Below, piece by piece: positions 9,506 through 18,188 of a stretch of 64,000 nucleotides of DNA (position 1 is its first letter; every line of letters begins with the position of its first letter). A program made the translations under genes and the position numbers. The notes under the pieces are model-generated. The model did no database searches and had not been told where the DNA came from. It was given only the letters and a program-made list of their open reading frames with translations. Location: NCBI GenBank assembly GCA_965199055.1, contig CBDAQR010000004.1:434001-498000 (forward strand), written 5' to 3'. This DNA comes from CBDAQR01 sp965199055. Lineage in GTDB: Bacteria; Pseudomonadota; Gammaproteobacteria; Pseudomonadales; Halieaceae.

Positions 9506-10726
9506 ATGAGCGATATCAAGAAAGTGGTGCTGGCGTATTCAGGGGGTCTCGATACCTCTGTGATCGTGCGCTGGTTGCAGGAGACCTATAACTGCGAAGT
9601 CGTGACCTTTACGGCCGATATCGGCCAGGGCGAAGAAGTGGAGCCCGCTCGCGCCAAGGCGCAGGCGATGGGAATTAAGGAAATCTATATCGATGACCTA
9701 CGCGAAGAGTATGTACGTGACTTTGTGTACCCCATGTTTCGCGCCAACACCATCTATGAAGGTGAATACCTGCTGGGCACGTCGATTGCCCGCCCACTGA
9801 TTGCCAAACGCCTGATTGAGATCGCCAATGAAACCGGTGCCGACGCTATTTCCCACGGTGCCACCGGCAAGGGTAACGACCAGGTTCGCTTCGAGTTAGG
9901 TGCCTACGCACTCAAGCCGGGCATTCAGGTGATTTCACCCTGGCGCGAGTGGGACCTGGGCTCCCGCGAGTCGTTGATGGCGTACTGCGAAGAGCACGAC
10001 ATTCCCGTCGATTTTGCGGCCAGCAAGAAAAAATCGCCTTATTCCATGGATGCCAACCTGCTCCACATCTCCTATGAGGGTGGCATTCTCGAAGACCCCT
10101 GGGCAGAGCCTGAAGAAGAGATGTGGCGCTGGAGCGTAAGCCCGGAAGCCGCGCCCGATGAGCCGACCTACATCGAACTCAGCTATGCCAAGGGCGATAT
10201 TGTCGCTATCGACGGCGAGAGCATGAGCCCAGCGACTGTGCTGGAATATTTGAACAAGGTGGGCGGTGCCAACGGTATTGGCCGCGACGATATTGTGGAA
10301 AACCGCTATGTGGGCATGAAGTCTCGCGGCTGCTACGAAACGCCCGGCGGCACCATTATGCTCAAGGCGCACCGCGCTATCGAATCGCTGACCCTCGACC
10401 GCGAAGTGGCGCACCTTAAAGATGAGTTGATGCCGCGCTACGCAAATCTTGTGTACAACGGCTACTGGTGGTCGCCGGAGCGCAAGATGCTGCAAACCGC
10501 TATCGATGAATCGCAGGACGTGGTGAACGGTACTGTTCGACTGAAGCTCTATAAAGGCAATGTGATTGTGGTGGGCCGTAAATCTGACGACTCTTTGTTC
10601 GACGAGAGCATCGCCACCTTCGAAGACGATGACGGCGCCTATAACCAGGCCGACGCCGAGGGCTTCATCAAGCTCAACGCACTGCGCATGCGCATCGCCG
10701 CAGGCAAAGGCCGCTCCCAGCTCTGA
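9506..10726 (+). CDS. argG: Argininosuccinate synthase
   Basis: A 406-residue enzyme that joins citrulline and aspartate with ATP to give argininosuccinate, the penultimate step of arginine synthesis. VVLAYSGGLDTSV near the N-terminus is the ATP pyrophosphatase loop, and SHGATGKGNDQVRFE is the second signature of the family. An ATG at 9497 is also in frame but sits directly on the GAAGGG ribosome site, so the ATG at 9506, at normal spacing, is preferred. Length is as expected. A 17-bp-spaced sigma-70 promoter lies upstream. Confidence 0.96.
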   Translation: MSDIKKVVLAYSGGLDTSVIVRWLQETYNCEVVTFTADIGQGEEVEPARAKAQAMGIKEIYIDDLREEYVRDFVYPMFRANTIYEGEYLLGTSIARPLIAKRLIEIANETGADAISHGATGKGNDQVRFELGAYALKPGIQVISPWREWDLGSRESLMAYCEEHDIPVDFAASKKKSPYSMDANLLHISYEGGILEDPWAEPEEEMWRWSVSPEAAPDEPTYIELSYAKGDIVAIDGESMSPATVLEYLNKVGGANGIGRDDIVENRYVGMKSRGCYETPGGTIMLKAHRAIESLTLDREVAHLKDELMPRYANLVYNGYWWSPERKMLQTAIDESQDVVNGTVRLKLYKGNVIVVGRKSDDSLFDESIATFEDDDGAYNQADAEGFIKLNALRMRIAAGKGRSQL

Positions 10727-10738
10727 TACAATGGGGGT

Positions 10739-11134
10739 ATGGGCGACGAGCTGACGATACATACCTCCGAGTCGGGCTGGCTCAAAGAGCTGGCCCGGGC
10801 GTACCGCGAAGAGCGCGAGGTGCTGGTAGTGGACGATGCCGAGATCGGTTTCGATCCCAGCACCCAAACACTACTCAGTATTGGCCGCGAACTCGGCCTT
10901 AGTCGCCGCGAGTGGAGCGGTATTGGCATTTCCCTGGGTCTTTCCGGCGTTGGCCTGTGGATGGTGGTTGCCGCGGTGGTATCACCTGAGCCCACCAGCA
11001 AATTATGGCTATTGGTCGGCGGCGGCTCAGTACTCTTGATCACCGGTGGCCACCAGGCCATTGGTATTCTCACCCATCGCAAACCTCCCGTGGTGGAAGT
11101 CACCCGCATGGGGTTTCGCATTTCCTGGGAGTAA
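10739..11134 (+). CDS. Small membrane protein of unknown function
   Basis: A 131-residue protein that I do not recognise. The first ~55 residues are soluble and charged. Two hydrophobic helices follow (about residues 60-83 and 88-108), and a short basic-to-neutral tail (HRKPPVVEVTRMGFRISWE). The N-terminal half contains ELARAYREEREVLVV. It begins 12 bp after argG and ends 3 bp before the DUF3291 gene, so it is probably part of a read-through unit with its neighbours. Confidence 0.7.
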   Translation: MGDELTIHTSESGWLKELARAYREEREVLVVDDAEIGFDPSTQTLLSIGRELGLSRREWSGIGISLGLSGVGLWMVVAAVVSPEPTSKLWLLVGGGSVLLITGGHQAIGILTHRKPPVVEVTRMGFRISWE

Positions 11135-11137
11135 GTC

Positions 11138-11584
11138 GTGGCTGATTACCAACTCGCCCAACTCAATATCGCGCAAATGCGCCTGCCGCTGGACCATCCG
11201 GACATGGCGGATTTTGTCGATAATCTCGATCGCATCAATGCACTGGCAGAGTCTTCTCCCGGCTTTGTGTGGCGGCTACAGGACGAAGAGGGTAACGCGA
11301 CCTCACTGCGTCCTTTTGGTGATGACATGCTGGTGAATATATCGGTGTGGGAAGACGTCGAATCGCTGCGTGCTTTTGTGTTCAAGTCGGGCCACTCCGA
11401 CATCATGAAGCGGCGCCAGGAATGGTTCGATCGTATGGAGAATGCCTACCTCGTGCTGTGGTGGGTGCCCGCCGGCCATGAGCCTACCGAGCAGGAGGCC
11501 GGCGAGAAGATCGACTTGCTGCGCGCAAACGGCCCCTCACCGCAAGCCTTCAGCTTTCGTGAGACGTTTTCGCCGCCAGCATGA
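11138..11584 (+). CDS. DUF3291 domain protein
   Basis: A 148-residue protein starting with GTG 3 bp after the previous stop. The pattern fits DUF3291, a dimeric ferredoxin-like alpha/beta fold related to antibiotic-biosynthesis monooxygenases: YQLAQLNIA at the N-terminus, VWRLQDEEGNAT, LVNISVWEDVESLRAFVF and VLWWVPAGHEPT. The enzymatic role is unknown. Its stop overlaps the ATG of the chorismate mutase gene (ATGA). Confidence 0.82.
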   Translation: MADYQLAQLNIAQMRLPLDHPDMADFVDNLDRINALAESSPGFVWRLQDEEGNATSLRPFGDDMLVNISVWEDVESLRAFVFKSGHSDIMKRRQEWFDRMENAYLVLWWVPAGHEPTEQEAGEKIDLLRANGPSPQAFSFRETFSPPA

Positions 11585-12153
11585 TGATGCGTAGCTGGGT
11601 TTTAGTTCTCGTCTTTGTTGCAGGCCTGTTTGCGCAAGTTACTTATGCCGAATCTGCTGACACCCATGAGGCAGAGTTTCAGGTGGCGCTGCTGGAGTTG
11701 CTGAATGAGCGGCTCGGTCACATGAAGGCGGTGGCGCAGAACAAACGGCGCAAGATGGTACCCACCGAAGACAAGGAGCGCGAAGCGCAGCTGCTTTCCA
11801 GGCTTTCGACTGACGCACAACAGCTGGGATTGGCGCCCGCACCGGTGCAGCAGTATTTTCAGGCCCAAATGGAGGCCGCCAAGAATGTGCAGCGCGGCTG
11901 GCGCAGTGTGTGGCGTAACGAGGTGGAGCCCATGCCCTCGGGCGAGCCGGATTTGTCGCTGATTCGCTCTGTTATCACCAAAAATAGCGAGCGGCAGTTA
12001 CAGCTGATCGCGGCGCACCTCAGCGGTGGCGGCAGCATGGATGCGGTGGACGAAAACGCCTTTGTTAATGGTATCGACGTGCGCTTCTTAGGTAATCAAG
12101 ATGCAGCAGCCATCTATGCCGCGCTGCTGGCGCTGACACTCCCGCCGCTTTAG
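11581..12153 (+). CDS. Secreted chorismate mutase (AroQ gamma type)
   Basis: A 190-residue protein with an N-terminal signal peptide (hydrophobic residues 5-20, likely cut after VTYA). The mature part has the all-helical AroQ pattern: LNERLGHMKAVAQNKRR (Arg and Lys of the active site), DKEREAQLL, and VQQYFQAQMEAAKNVQ. The family rearranges chorismate to prephenate, and the gamma class works in the periplasm. The gene overlaps the DUF3291 stop and is followed 33 bp later by a periplasmic family 3 binding protein, which suggests a shared role. Three ATGs are stacked at the start; the first is reported. Confidence 0.82.
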   Translation: MMMRSWVLVLVFVAGLFAQVTYAESADTHEAEFQVALLELLNERLGHMKAVAQNKRRKMVPTEDKEREAQLLSRLSTDAQQLGLAPAPVQQYFQAQMEAAKNVQRGWRSVWRNEVEPMPSGEPDLSLIRSVITKNSERQLQLIAAHLSGGGSMDAVDENAFVNGIDVRFLGNQDAAAIYAALLALTLPPL

Positions 12154-12186
12154 AATGAGCCCAGGCTTACTATTGAGACAGAATCG

Positions 12187-12966
12187 ATGCTAATCCAAAC
12201 CTTTGCCAGGCTCCGACGCCTGTTGCCGACACTCCTATGCGCCACGTTTCTCTTTCCTGCGCTGGCCTTCTCGGCGCAACCGCTGCGGGTGGCTGTCTCG
12301 CCGGACTATGAGCCCCTGGCCTTTAAGCGCGACGGCGAGTTGGTGGGTATTGAAATCGACAATGCCCAGGCGTTGGCCAATGAATTGGGTCGCCGACTGG
12401 AATTTGTGGAAATGCCCATGGACGAGTTCATTCCCGCTCTCGAAATCGACAAGGTCGACGTGGTGATGTCGGGGTTCACCGCCACGGCGGCGCGCAGCGA
12501 GCAGGTGGATTTTGCCAGGCCCTTCATGGAAATCGGCCAGATGGTGATTGTACGCACCGATGATGTCGTGCGTTTCTCCAATCCGTTAGCACTGCGTCAG
12601 GAAGGAGTGCGCATTGCCGTGGAGCCAGGTACGACGGGTGAAACCTATGCCCGCAAACATTTCCCGCGGGCGCAATTACAGAACTTCCCTGATCCCGCGT
12701 ATGCCTTTGCGGCGTTGCGTGCCAACGTGACCGATGCCTATATTCACGATGCTCCCACCAGCTGGGCTTTGGCAAACTCGAAGGAAGACCAGGATCTATT
12801 CAGTTTGTACCGGCCGCTTACCAGCGAAAATCTGGCCTGGGCGGTGCGCAAGGGCAATAAGACCCTGCTGAGTCAGATTAACGCCGCACTCGATAGCCTG
12901 GAGGCTAAGGGGCACATTCAGGCGATTAAGAACTCCTGGATTCCCGCCACTGTTGAGGTGCGCTAG
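12187..12966 (+). CDS. Periplasmic family 3 solute-binding protein, possibly PheC-like
   Basis: A 259-residue protein with a signal peptide ending near AFSA. It has the family 3 binding-protein layout: LRVAVSPDYEPLAF at the mature N-terminus, LVGIEIDNAQALANELG, DVVMSGFTATAARSEQVDFARPF (quoted in parts: VVMSGFTATAARS then VDFARPF), and VAVEPGTTGETYA-like segment in the second lobe. The arginine after SGFTATAA and the aspartate in IHDAPTS are where amino-acid binders hold the ligand. No ABC permease or ATPase is adjacent. The neighbouring secreted chorismate mutase makes cyclohexadienyl/prephenate dehydratase (PheC, same fold) a real alternative. Function is undecided. Confidence 0.78.
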   Translation: MLIQTFARLRRLLPTLLCATFLFPALAFSAQPLRVAVSPDYEPLAFKRDGELVGIEIDNAQALANELGRRLEFVEMPMDEFIPALEIDKVDVVMSGFTATAARSEQVDFARPFMEIGQMVIVRTDDVVRFSNPLALRQEGVRIAVEPGTTGETYARKHFPRAQLQNFPDPAYAFAALRANVTDAYIHDAPTSWALANSKEDQDLFSLYRPLTSENLAWAVRKGNKTLLSQINAALDSLEAKGHIQAIKNSWIPATVEVR

Positions 12967-13118
12967 TAGCGCACTGAGAGAATTTCTTCTCTGGTAGCAG
13001 GTTACTCACGAAGAGCCTGTGAATTGCGGATACCTCAATTTCATCTATGCGTTCTCGGCTCTGCTGATGAGTTAAATGTGTAGAGAAATTGCGAGACGAT
13101 GTCTCCCGGAGAATGAAA

Positions 13119-13568
13119 ATGGAAAAGAGGCTTACTGGTTGTATTGCGGCCCTGTGCTGTGGCGTGTTGACTGGCTGTGTGAGTGTCAGTGGTGGTGAAG
13201 AAGAGGCTGTTGCTGCCAGAGATGGGCGCGTGATTGCATTTAATAGAGATGAGTGTCCTCGCGGCTGGACCGAGTTTGAGCCAGCTTACGGACGTTTTGT
13301 ACGCGGAATCGATAAAAGTGGTGCTGGTAGAGACCCCGCTGGCCAGCGGGCGCCCGGCCATATACAGTCCGATAGTGTTGGATCACACGGACATAAGTAT
13401 CAAGGTGGCGGCGCCGCTGGTGTTACCAGAGCAGACGCGGGGGACGATCGTGGCGGTTTATGGCACGACGGTGACTGGAAACAGAACGGCAATCGGAACA
13501 CTCACGGTAATCCGTCCGGAGAGACACGTCCCGCCAATGTGGCGCTGCTCTATTGCACCCGGGACTGA
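13119..13568 (+). CDS. Putative lipoprotein with tail-collar-like domain
   Basis: A 149-residue protein with a lipoprotein signal peptide ending in the lipobox LTGC (about residues 17-20). The mature part reads like the collar or receptor domain of phage tail fibres: VIAFNRDECPRGWTEF, then YGRFVRGID, GSHGHKY, and RPANVALLYC at the end. ATGs at 13113 and 13119 are in frame after GGAGA; the second has proper spacing. I saw no phage genes nearby, so it is more likely a domesticated cell-surface protein than part of a prophage. Function is unknown. Confidence 0.65.
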   Translation: MEKRLTGCIAALCCGVLTGCVSVSGGEEEAVAARDGRVIAFNRDECPRGWTEFEPAYGRFVRGIDKSGAGRDPAGQRAPGHIQSDSVGSHGHKYQGGGAAGVTRADAGDDRGGLWHDGDWKQNGNRNTHGNPSGETRPANVALLYCTRD

Positions 13569-13582
13569 GTTTTTCACGCCTC

Positions 13583-16500
13583 TTAGTGGAAATCCCGCGA
13601 CTTGATGTGCAGTTCCTGCAGGTGGGTGCTGTAGTCAAATAGCGCCCCCGCAATAATGTGTATGACGTTGTCGCGGGTCTCCAGCGTGCCTTTCACCATG
13701 AGTAATTGCGAGGTCATCAGCGCCTTGCGGAAGCGCTCTTGCACCCGCGGCCATACCACAATATTACTGTTGCCGGTTTCGTCCTCCAGGGTGAGAAACA
13801 GCACCCCCGAGGCCGTGCCCGGCCGTTGCCGACCGGTGACCAGCCCGGCAATGCGAACAAAGCGATTATTGCCGATAGACGCTAAATCGTCGTGGCGCTT
13901 GCAACGATTAAAAGGGGGTTGGCTCCGCAACAAACTCATGGGATGTGGCCGCAGGGTGAGGCCGGTGCTGCGATAATCGGCCAGCACGTCTTCCGCCACA
14001 CCGGGGGCGCGTAGCTCCACCGCGTCATTAAAATACTGTTTGGGTTGGTAGTGTTCGTCTTCCAGCAGCGGGCGCTTTTCTTCCAGCGCCATAATCTGCC
14101 ACTGTGACTGGTGGCGGTGGCCGCTGAGCGCCGCGAGTGCATCGGCGTCGGCCAGGGCCTCCATATCGCGCCGATCGAGTTGTGCCCGCAGGCGCAAATC
14201 ACTGACATGCAAAAACGGCTGCAGCCGGCGCTGGCTCACAATGCGCTCGGCACCTTCCTGACTTAAACCCTTCACCAGACGAAACCCGAGCCGCAGTGTA
14301 TGTGCGTCATCGCTCAGCATCTGGTGGTCCCAGTTACTGTGATTCACATCTACCGGCAATACCGGGACCCGGTGGCGCCGCGCATCCTGCACCAACTGTG
14401 ACGCCGAATAAAAACCCATGGGTTGGCTGTTGAGCAGGCCGCAGTAAAAAGCCGAGGGATGATGCCGCTTGAGCCAGGAGGAGACGTAGGCCAGTAGCGC
14501 AAAGCTGGCCGAGTGAGATTCAGGGAAACCGTAACCGCCAAAGCCTTTGATTTGCTCGAACAGGCGCTTGGCGAAGTCTTCATCGTAGCCCCGCAGTAGC
14601 ATGCCTTTCACCAGCTTGGTTTCGAATTGCATGAGGTTGCCGTTCTTACCCCAACTGGCCATGGCCCGGCGCAGTTGGTCGGCTTCACCGCCGCTAAAGC
14701 CCGCGGCCACCATCGCCAGTTTAATGGCCTGTTCCTGAAAAATCGGCACGCCGAGGGTGCGCTCCAGCACGCCCTTTATTTCTTCGCTGGGGTAGGTCAC
14801 CTGCTCCTGCCCCTGACGGCGGCGCAGATAGGGGTGCACCATGTCGCCTTGAATCGGGCCCGGGCGGACAATGGCGATTTGAATGACCAGGTCGTAAAAA
14901 CGTGCTGGCTTGAGCCTGGGCAACATCGACATCTGGGCCCGCGATTCAATCTGGAATACCCCCACCGTGTCGGCCGCCTGCACCATGCGGTAGGTGGCGG
15001 CGTCTTCCTTGGGAATATCCTGAATCACCCGGATCGACGGCGTGTAACGGTGCACCAACTCCAGCCCCTTACGAATGGCCGAGAGCATCCCCAGGGCCAG
15101 CACATCGACCTTCAATAGCCCCAGTGCCTCGATGTCTTCCTTGTCCCATTGGATGACGGTGCGGTCTTCCATGCTGGCGTTCTCCACCGGCACCAGGGTG
15201 GAGATGGGGCTGCGGGTAATCACAAACCCACCCACGTGCTGAGACAAATGGCGCGGAAAGCCCAGAATCTGCTGCACTAAATCGTAAAACAGCTGCGCAC
15301 TGCGACTGTGCTCAGACACACCCTGCTCGGCAAAACGCTTTTCCAGGTCGCGGGTGCGGTCCCACCAGGCCATGGATTTGGACAAATCGTCGATAAAGAT
15401 TGGGTCCAGCCCCAGCGCGCGGCCCACATCGCGTACCGCCGAGCGGGAGCGATAGGTAATGACTGTGGCGGCCAGGGCGGCGCGCTTGCGGGTGTATTTC
15501 TCGTAGATGTATTGAATGACCTCTTCGCGCCGCTCGTGCTCAAAATCCACATCGATATCGGGCGGCTCGTCGCGCTCGCGAGAGATAAAACGCTCGAACA
15601 GCAGCGATACCTGGTCCGGTGATACCTCAGTAATATGCAGGCAGTAACACACCACCGAGTTGGCCGCCGAGCCGCGCCCCTGGCACAGAATGTTGCGCTC
15701 GCGGGCGAAGCGCACGATGTCGTACACCGTTAAAAAGTAATACTCGTAGTTAAGCTCTTCGATCAGGGCTAGCTCCGATTCGATGCGGGCCTGTATCTCA
15801 TCGCTAACGCCATCCGGCCAGCGCAGCATGCAGCCCTCGCTGACCAGTTCGCGCAGCCAGCTACTGGGGTCGTAGCCCTCCGGTACCACTTCTTCGGGGT
15901 ATTCGTAGCGGAGCTCATCCAACAAGAAATCACATTGCGCGGCCACCACCAGGGTCTGCTCTAACAGGGCAGGGGGGTATTGCCGACGGATTTGCTTAAG
16001 ACTGCGCAGGTGACGCTGACTGTTGCTGAGCCGGCGTCGGCCCAGCTTGTCGATGCTGGTGTTGAAGCGAATCGCTGTTATTACATCGTGCAGGGCTTTG
16101 CGTTTGGGGTGGTGCATTTGCACATCACCACAGGCCAGCATGGGAATATCCAGATCCTGCGCCAGTTTCAGTAACTGCGGGTAGTGACGCTGTTCGCCGC
16201 AGCGGTATAGATGGTGAACGCCCAACCATAAGCGCTCTTTGCACAGACGGCGCAACTGCTGACCATAGGCGCGGCTGGTGTTGTTGTTTTCTTCAGGCAG
16301 CCAGATCAGCAGGCAGCGCTTCAAATGAAAAATCACATCGCGCAGTGAGGCCCGGTATTCCCCTTTGGGTGAGCGGCGCCGGGCCATGCTGATCAACCCC
16401 GATAGCTCGGCATAGGCAGCGCGAGAGGGTGCCAGCGCAACCAGCTTAATGCCTTCTTCCAGATTCAGCTCGCTGCCGATGATCAATTGAATGCCGCATT

Positions 16501-16663
16501 CCTTCGCTGCCACATGGGCTTTTACCACCCCGGCCAGAGAGCATTCATCGGTAATGGCAATGGCCGAGTAACCCAACTGCGCCGCGCGCAGCACTAATTC
16601 GCGGGGGGCAGAGGCCCCCCGCTGAAAGCTGAAATTGCTCAGGCAGTGCAGTTCGGCGTACAT
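13583..16663 (-). CDS. dnaE2: Error-prone DNA polymerase DnaE2 (ImuC)
   Basis: A protein of about 1026 residues in the C-family polymerase alpha class used for damage-induced mutagenesis. The N-terminal PHP domain begins YAELHCLSNFSFQRGAS, the DnaE2 form. The palm carries PPDIDVDFEHERREEVI with catalytic aspartates, and a nucleic-acid binding OB-type segment lies near the C-terminus (VRIAGLVTGRQRPGTA). The ATG at 16663 gives the usual N-terminus; GTG and TTG codons up to 16672 are alternatives. A consensus LexA box lies ~50 bp upstream. The usual partners imuA and imuB are not adjacent, which is unusual. Confidence 0.93.
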   Translation of the reverse strand: MYAELHCLSNFSFQRGASAPRELVLRAAQLGYSAIAITDECSLAGVVKAHVAAKECGIQLIIGSELNLEEGIKLVALAPSRAAYAELSGLISMARRRSPKGEYRASLRDVIFHLKRCLLIWLPEENNNTSRAYGQQLRRLCKERLWLGVHHLYRCGEQRHYPQLLKLAQDLDIPMLACGDVQMHHPKRKALHDVITAIRFNTSIDKLGRRRLSNSQRHLRSLKQIRRQYPPALLEQTLVVAAQCDFLLDELRYEYPEEVVPEGYDPSSWLRELVSEGCMLRWPDGVSDEIQARIESELALIEELNYEYYFLTVYDIVRFARERNILCQGRGSAANSVVCYCLHITEVSPDQVSLLFERFISRERDEPPDIDVDFEHERREEVIQYIYEKYTRKRAALAATVITYRSRSAVRDVGRALGLDPIFIDDLSKSMAWWDRTRDLEKRFAEQGVSEHSRSAQLFYDLVQQILGFPRHLSQHVGGFVITRSPISTLVPVENASMEDRTVIQWDKEDIEALGLLKVDVLALGMLSAIRKGLELVHRYTPSIRVIQDIPKEDAATYRMVQAADTVGVFQIESRAQMSMLPRLKPARFYDLVIQIAIVRPGPIQGDMVHPYLRRRQGQEQVTYPSEEIKGVLERTLGVPIFQEQAIKLAMVAAGFSGGEADQLRRAMASWGKNGNLMQFETKLVKGMLLRGYDEDFAKRLFEQIKGFGGYGFPESHSASFALLAYVSSWLKRHHPSAFYCGLLNSQPMGFYSASQLVQDARRHRVPVLPVDVNHSNWDHQMLSDDAHTLRLGFRLVKGLSQEGAERIVSQRRLQPFLHVSDLRLRAQLDRRDMEALADADALAALSGHRHQSQWQIMALEEKRPLLEDEHYQPKQYFNDAVELRAPGVAEDVLADYRSTGLTLRPHPMSLLRSQPPFNRCKRHDDLASIGNNRFVRIAGLVTGRQRPGTASGVLFLTLEDETGNSNIVVWPRVQERFRKALMTSQLLMVKGTLETRDNVIHIIAGALFDYSTHLQELHIKSRDFH

Positions 16664-16713
16664 ATTCAACACAGTGTTTAACGAAAACTGGCGGTGACAG
16701 TGGGGCTAGCCTA

Positions 16714-16733
16714 TACTGTACATATATACAGTA
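16714..16733. promoter_or_regulatory. LexA (SOS) operator
   Basis: TACTGTACATATATACAGTA is a perfect CTGT-N8-ACAG SOS box with extended flanks, as in the E. coli consensus. It lies upstream of dnaE2 (minus strand) and also ~110 bp before the DUF1499 gene on the plus strand. DnaE2 is a known SOS gene in many bacteria, so it is the likely target. Confidence 0.88.
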
Positions 16734-16748
16734 ATACAGAATGAGCAA
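16721..16748 (-). promoter_or_regulatory. Candidate dnaE2 promoter overlapping the LexA box
   Basis: On the minus strand TTGCTC (16748-16743) and TATATG (16726-16721) are 16 bases apart. The -10 falls inside the LexA operator, which would explain repression by occlusion. The hexamers are imperfect, so this is an inference. Confidence 0.4.
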
Positions 16749-16841
16749 AATGCAAGCCATGCGGTTGTTTATCCCGGTATGCTTGGCGTCATCACTGCTG
16801 GTGCGAAGCGTACCGGCCAACGTCAACAGGAATGAGATCAG

Positions 16842-17573
16842 ATGCAGATAATCAAACAATGGGTGCTTCCCTTGTCGCTCGCGGTGGCGGCACTGGTGGT
16901 GGTAGCGGGATTCGGTGTGCGCATGGAGTGGTGGGGCTATTCCACAGGCTTTACGCTGTTGCGATATGGCTTCTTTGCCGCCGCGGCCTGCGCCGCCGTA
17001 GCCATGGCCATTATTACCGTGAGCCTGGTGAAGCGCTGGCCCCTGGGTGGCTCGGTTGTGGGTGGTCTGTTGGTGAGTGCGGCGCTGGTAGTTACCCCCG
17101 CGCTGTACCTGGCTGAATTTCGCAAGATCCCGACGGTGGGCGAGGCGGCAACGGATTTTGACAATCTTCCCCAGTTCGACGTGCTGGCCGGTGAGCTGAG
17201 AGCCAGCGCATAAGAGCCCAGCGTATTTACCCTGGAAGAAGCGGCGGCGGCCCAGCAAGAACATTTCCCAGGCCTCGGCCCACTCGAGCTGTCGCAAGCG
17301 CCGGATCAGGTTAAGGCGGCGGCAATCGACGTTCTTGCCGACCTTGGGTTCACACTCGCCCCTGCGGGAGCAGATCAGCTACGCATCGAAGCGACCGACA
17401 CCACCTTCTGGTTTGGCTTTAAGGATGATGTGGTGATTGAAATCGCAGCCCGCGCTGAGGGTGGCTCGACAGTGAATGTGCGCTCTGCCTCACGTGTAGG
17501 CAAGTTTGACGGCGGTGCTAACGCCAAACGGGTGCAGGCGATTCTCGCTGGCCTTCAGGGTGCAGCGCAATAA
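16842..17573 (+). pseudogene. DUF1499 membrane protein gene interrupted by an in-frame stop
   Basis: The first 123 codons encode three hydrophobic helices followed by EFRKIPTVGEAATDFDNLPQF, then TAA at 17211-17213. The same frame continues after the stop without any shift for 119 more codons. It reads HFPGLGPLEL, then DTTFWFGFKDDVVIEI and VNVRSASRVGKFDGGANAKR, the conserved C-terminal part of DUF1499. The two halves together give the normal family architecture of a membrane N-terminus plus DUF1499 domain. One base change would restore the gene. It could be a true nonsense mutation, a sequencing error, or much less likely a readthrough site. The downstream half has no obvious start of its own. 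Confidence 0.8.
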
Positions 17574-17601
17574 CCGGAGCAGACTAATCTCTGGAGGCCC
17601 T

Positions 17602-17958
17602 ATGAATATCAACGACACCATCAATTACGTGGAATTTCCCGCCGCGGACATCGAGGCCACCAAGGCCTTTTTCACCCGAGTATTTGGCTGGACCTTCGAA
17701 GACTACGGCCCTGACTACACCGCCTTTGCGGGGCAGGGCACCGACGGCGGTTTTTATCGGGCTGATCTGAAAGCTTCAGCCGAGCAGGGTAGCGTATTGA
17801 TTGTGCTGTATTCCGATGTGCTGGAAACCACGCAAGCTAAGGTCGAGGCAGCAGGTGGTGCCATTACTCGCGAGATATTCGACTTCCCGGGCGGGCGCCG
17901 CTTTCACTTTACCGAGCCCAGCGGTAATGAGTTGGCGGTGTGGTCGGATAAGTCATAG
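17602..17958 (+). CDS. VOC family (glyoxalase/bleomycin-resistance fold) protein
   Basis: A 118-residue single VOC domain. INYVEFPAADIEATKAFF is the standard opening beta-alpha unit and FHFTEPSGNELAVW the closing one, with a metal-ligand-type glutamate. CTGGAGG precedes the ATG at good spacing. Small proteins of this type are often annotated as glyoxalase-like; no substrate can be assigned. The 230 bp that follow, up to the integrase remnant, hold no convincing gene. Confidence 0.85.
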   Translation: MNINDTINYVEFPAADIEATKAFFTRVFGWTFEDYGPDYTAFAGQGTDGGFYRADLKASAEQGSVLIVLYSDVLETTQAKVEAAGGAITREIFDFPGGRRFHFTEPSGNELAVWSDKS

Positions 17959-18188
17959 TTTCAAAACTTGCGGAATTGGTCTGAGAACAAACCATATCGT
18001 TCTGTACACCGGTTCAATGCAGCAATGGCTTCACGATTACTCTTCTGCCACTCTGAACTGGTAGAGCGCGAAGTGTTGTCTACCGGCTTCTTTGGGGTGG
18101 GGCGATCCGCTGAATCGGCCATGTGCAAGCTCCTATCAATTGGAATGCATGAGCATTATGCGCTGTCGACAGCTGGATCTAAACCATT

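Noticed and set aside
9935..10867. Minus-strand frame of 310 codons opposite argG
   Set aside because: argG is certain from its motifs; the antisense frame shows no family pattern and no ribosome site.
13119..13568. Prophage remnant suggested by the collar-like domain
   Set aside because: No other phage gene is nearby, and the protein has a lipoprotein signal.
17959..18188. Small frames between the VOC gene and the integrase remnant
   Set aside because: No ribosome sites, no coding bias and no recognisable protein; treated as non-coding.
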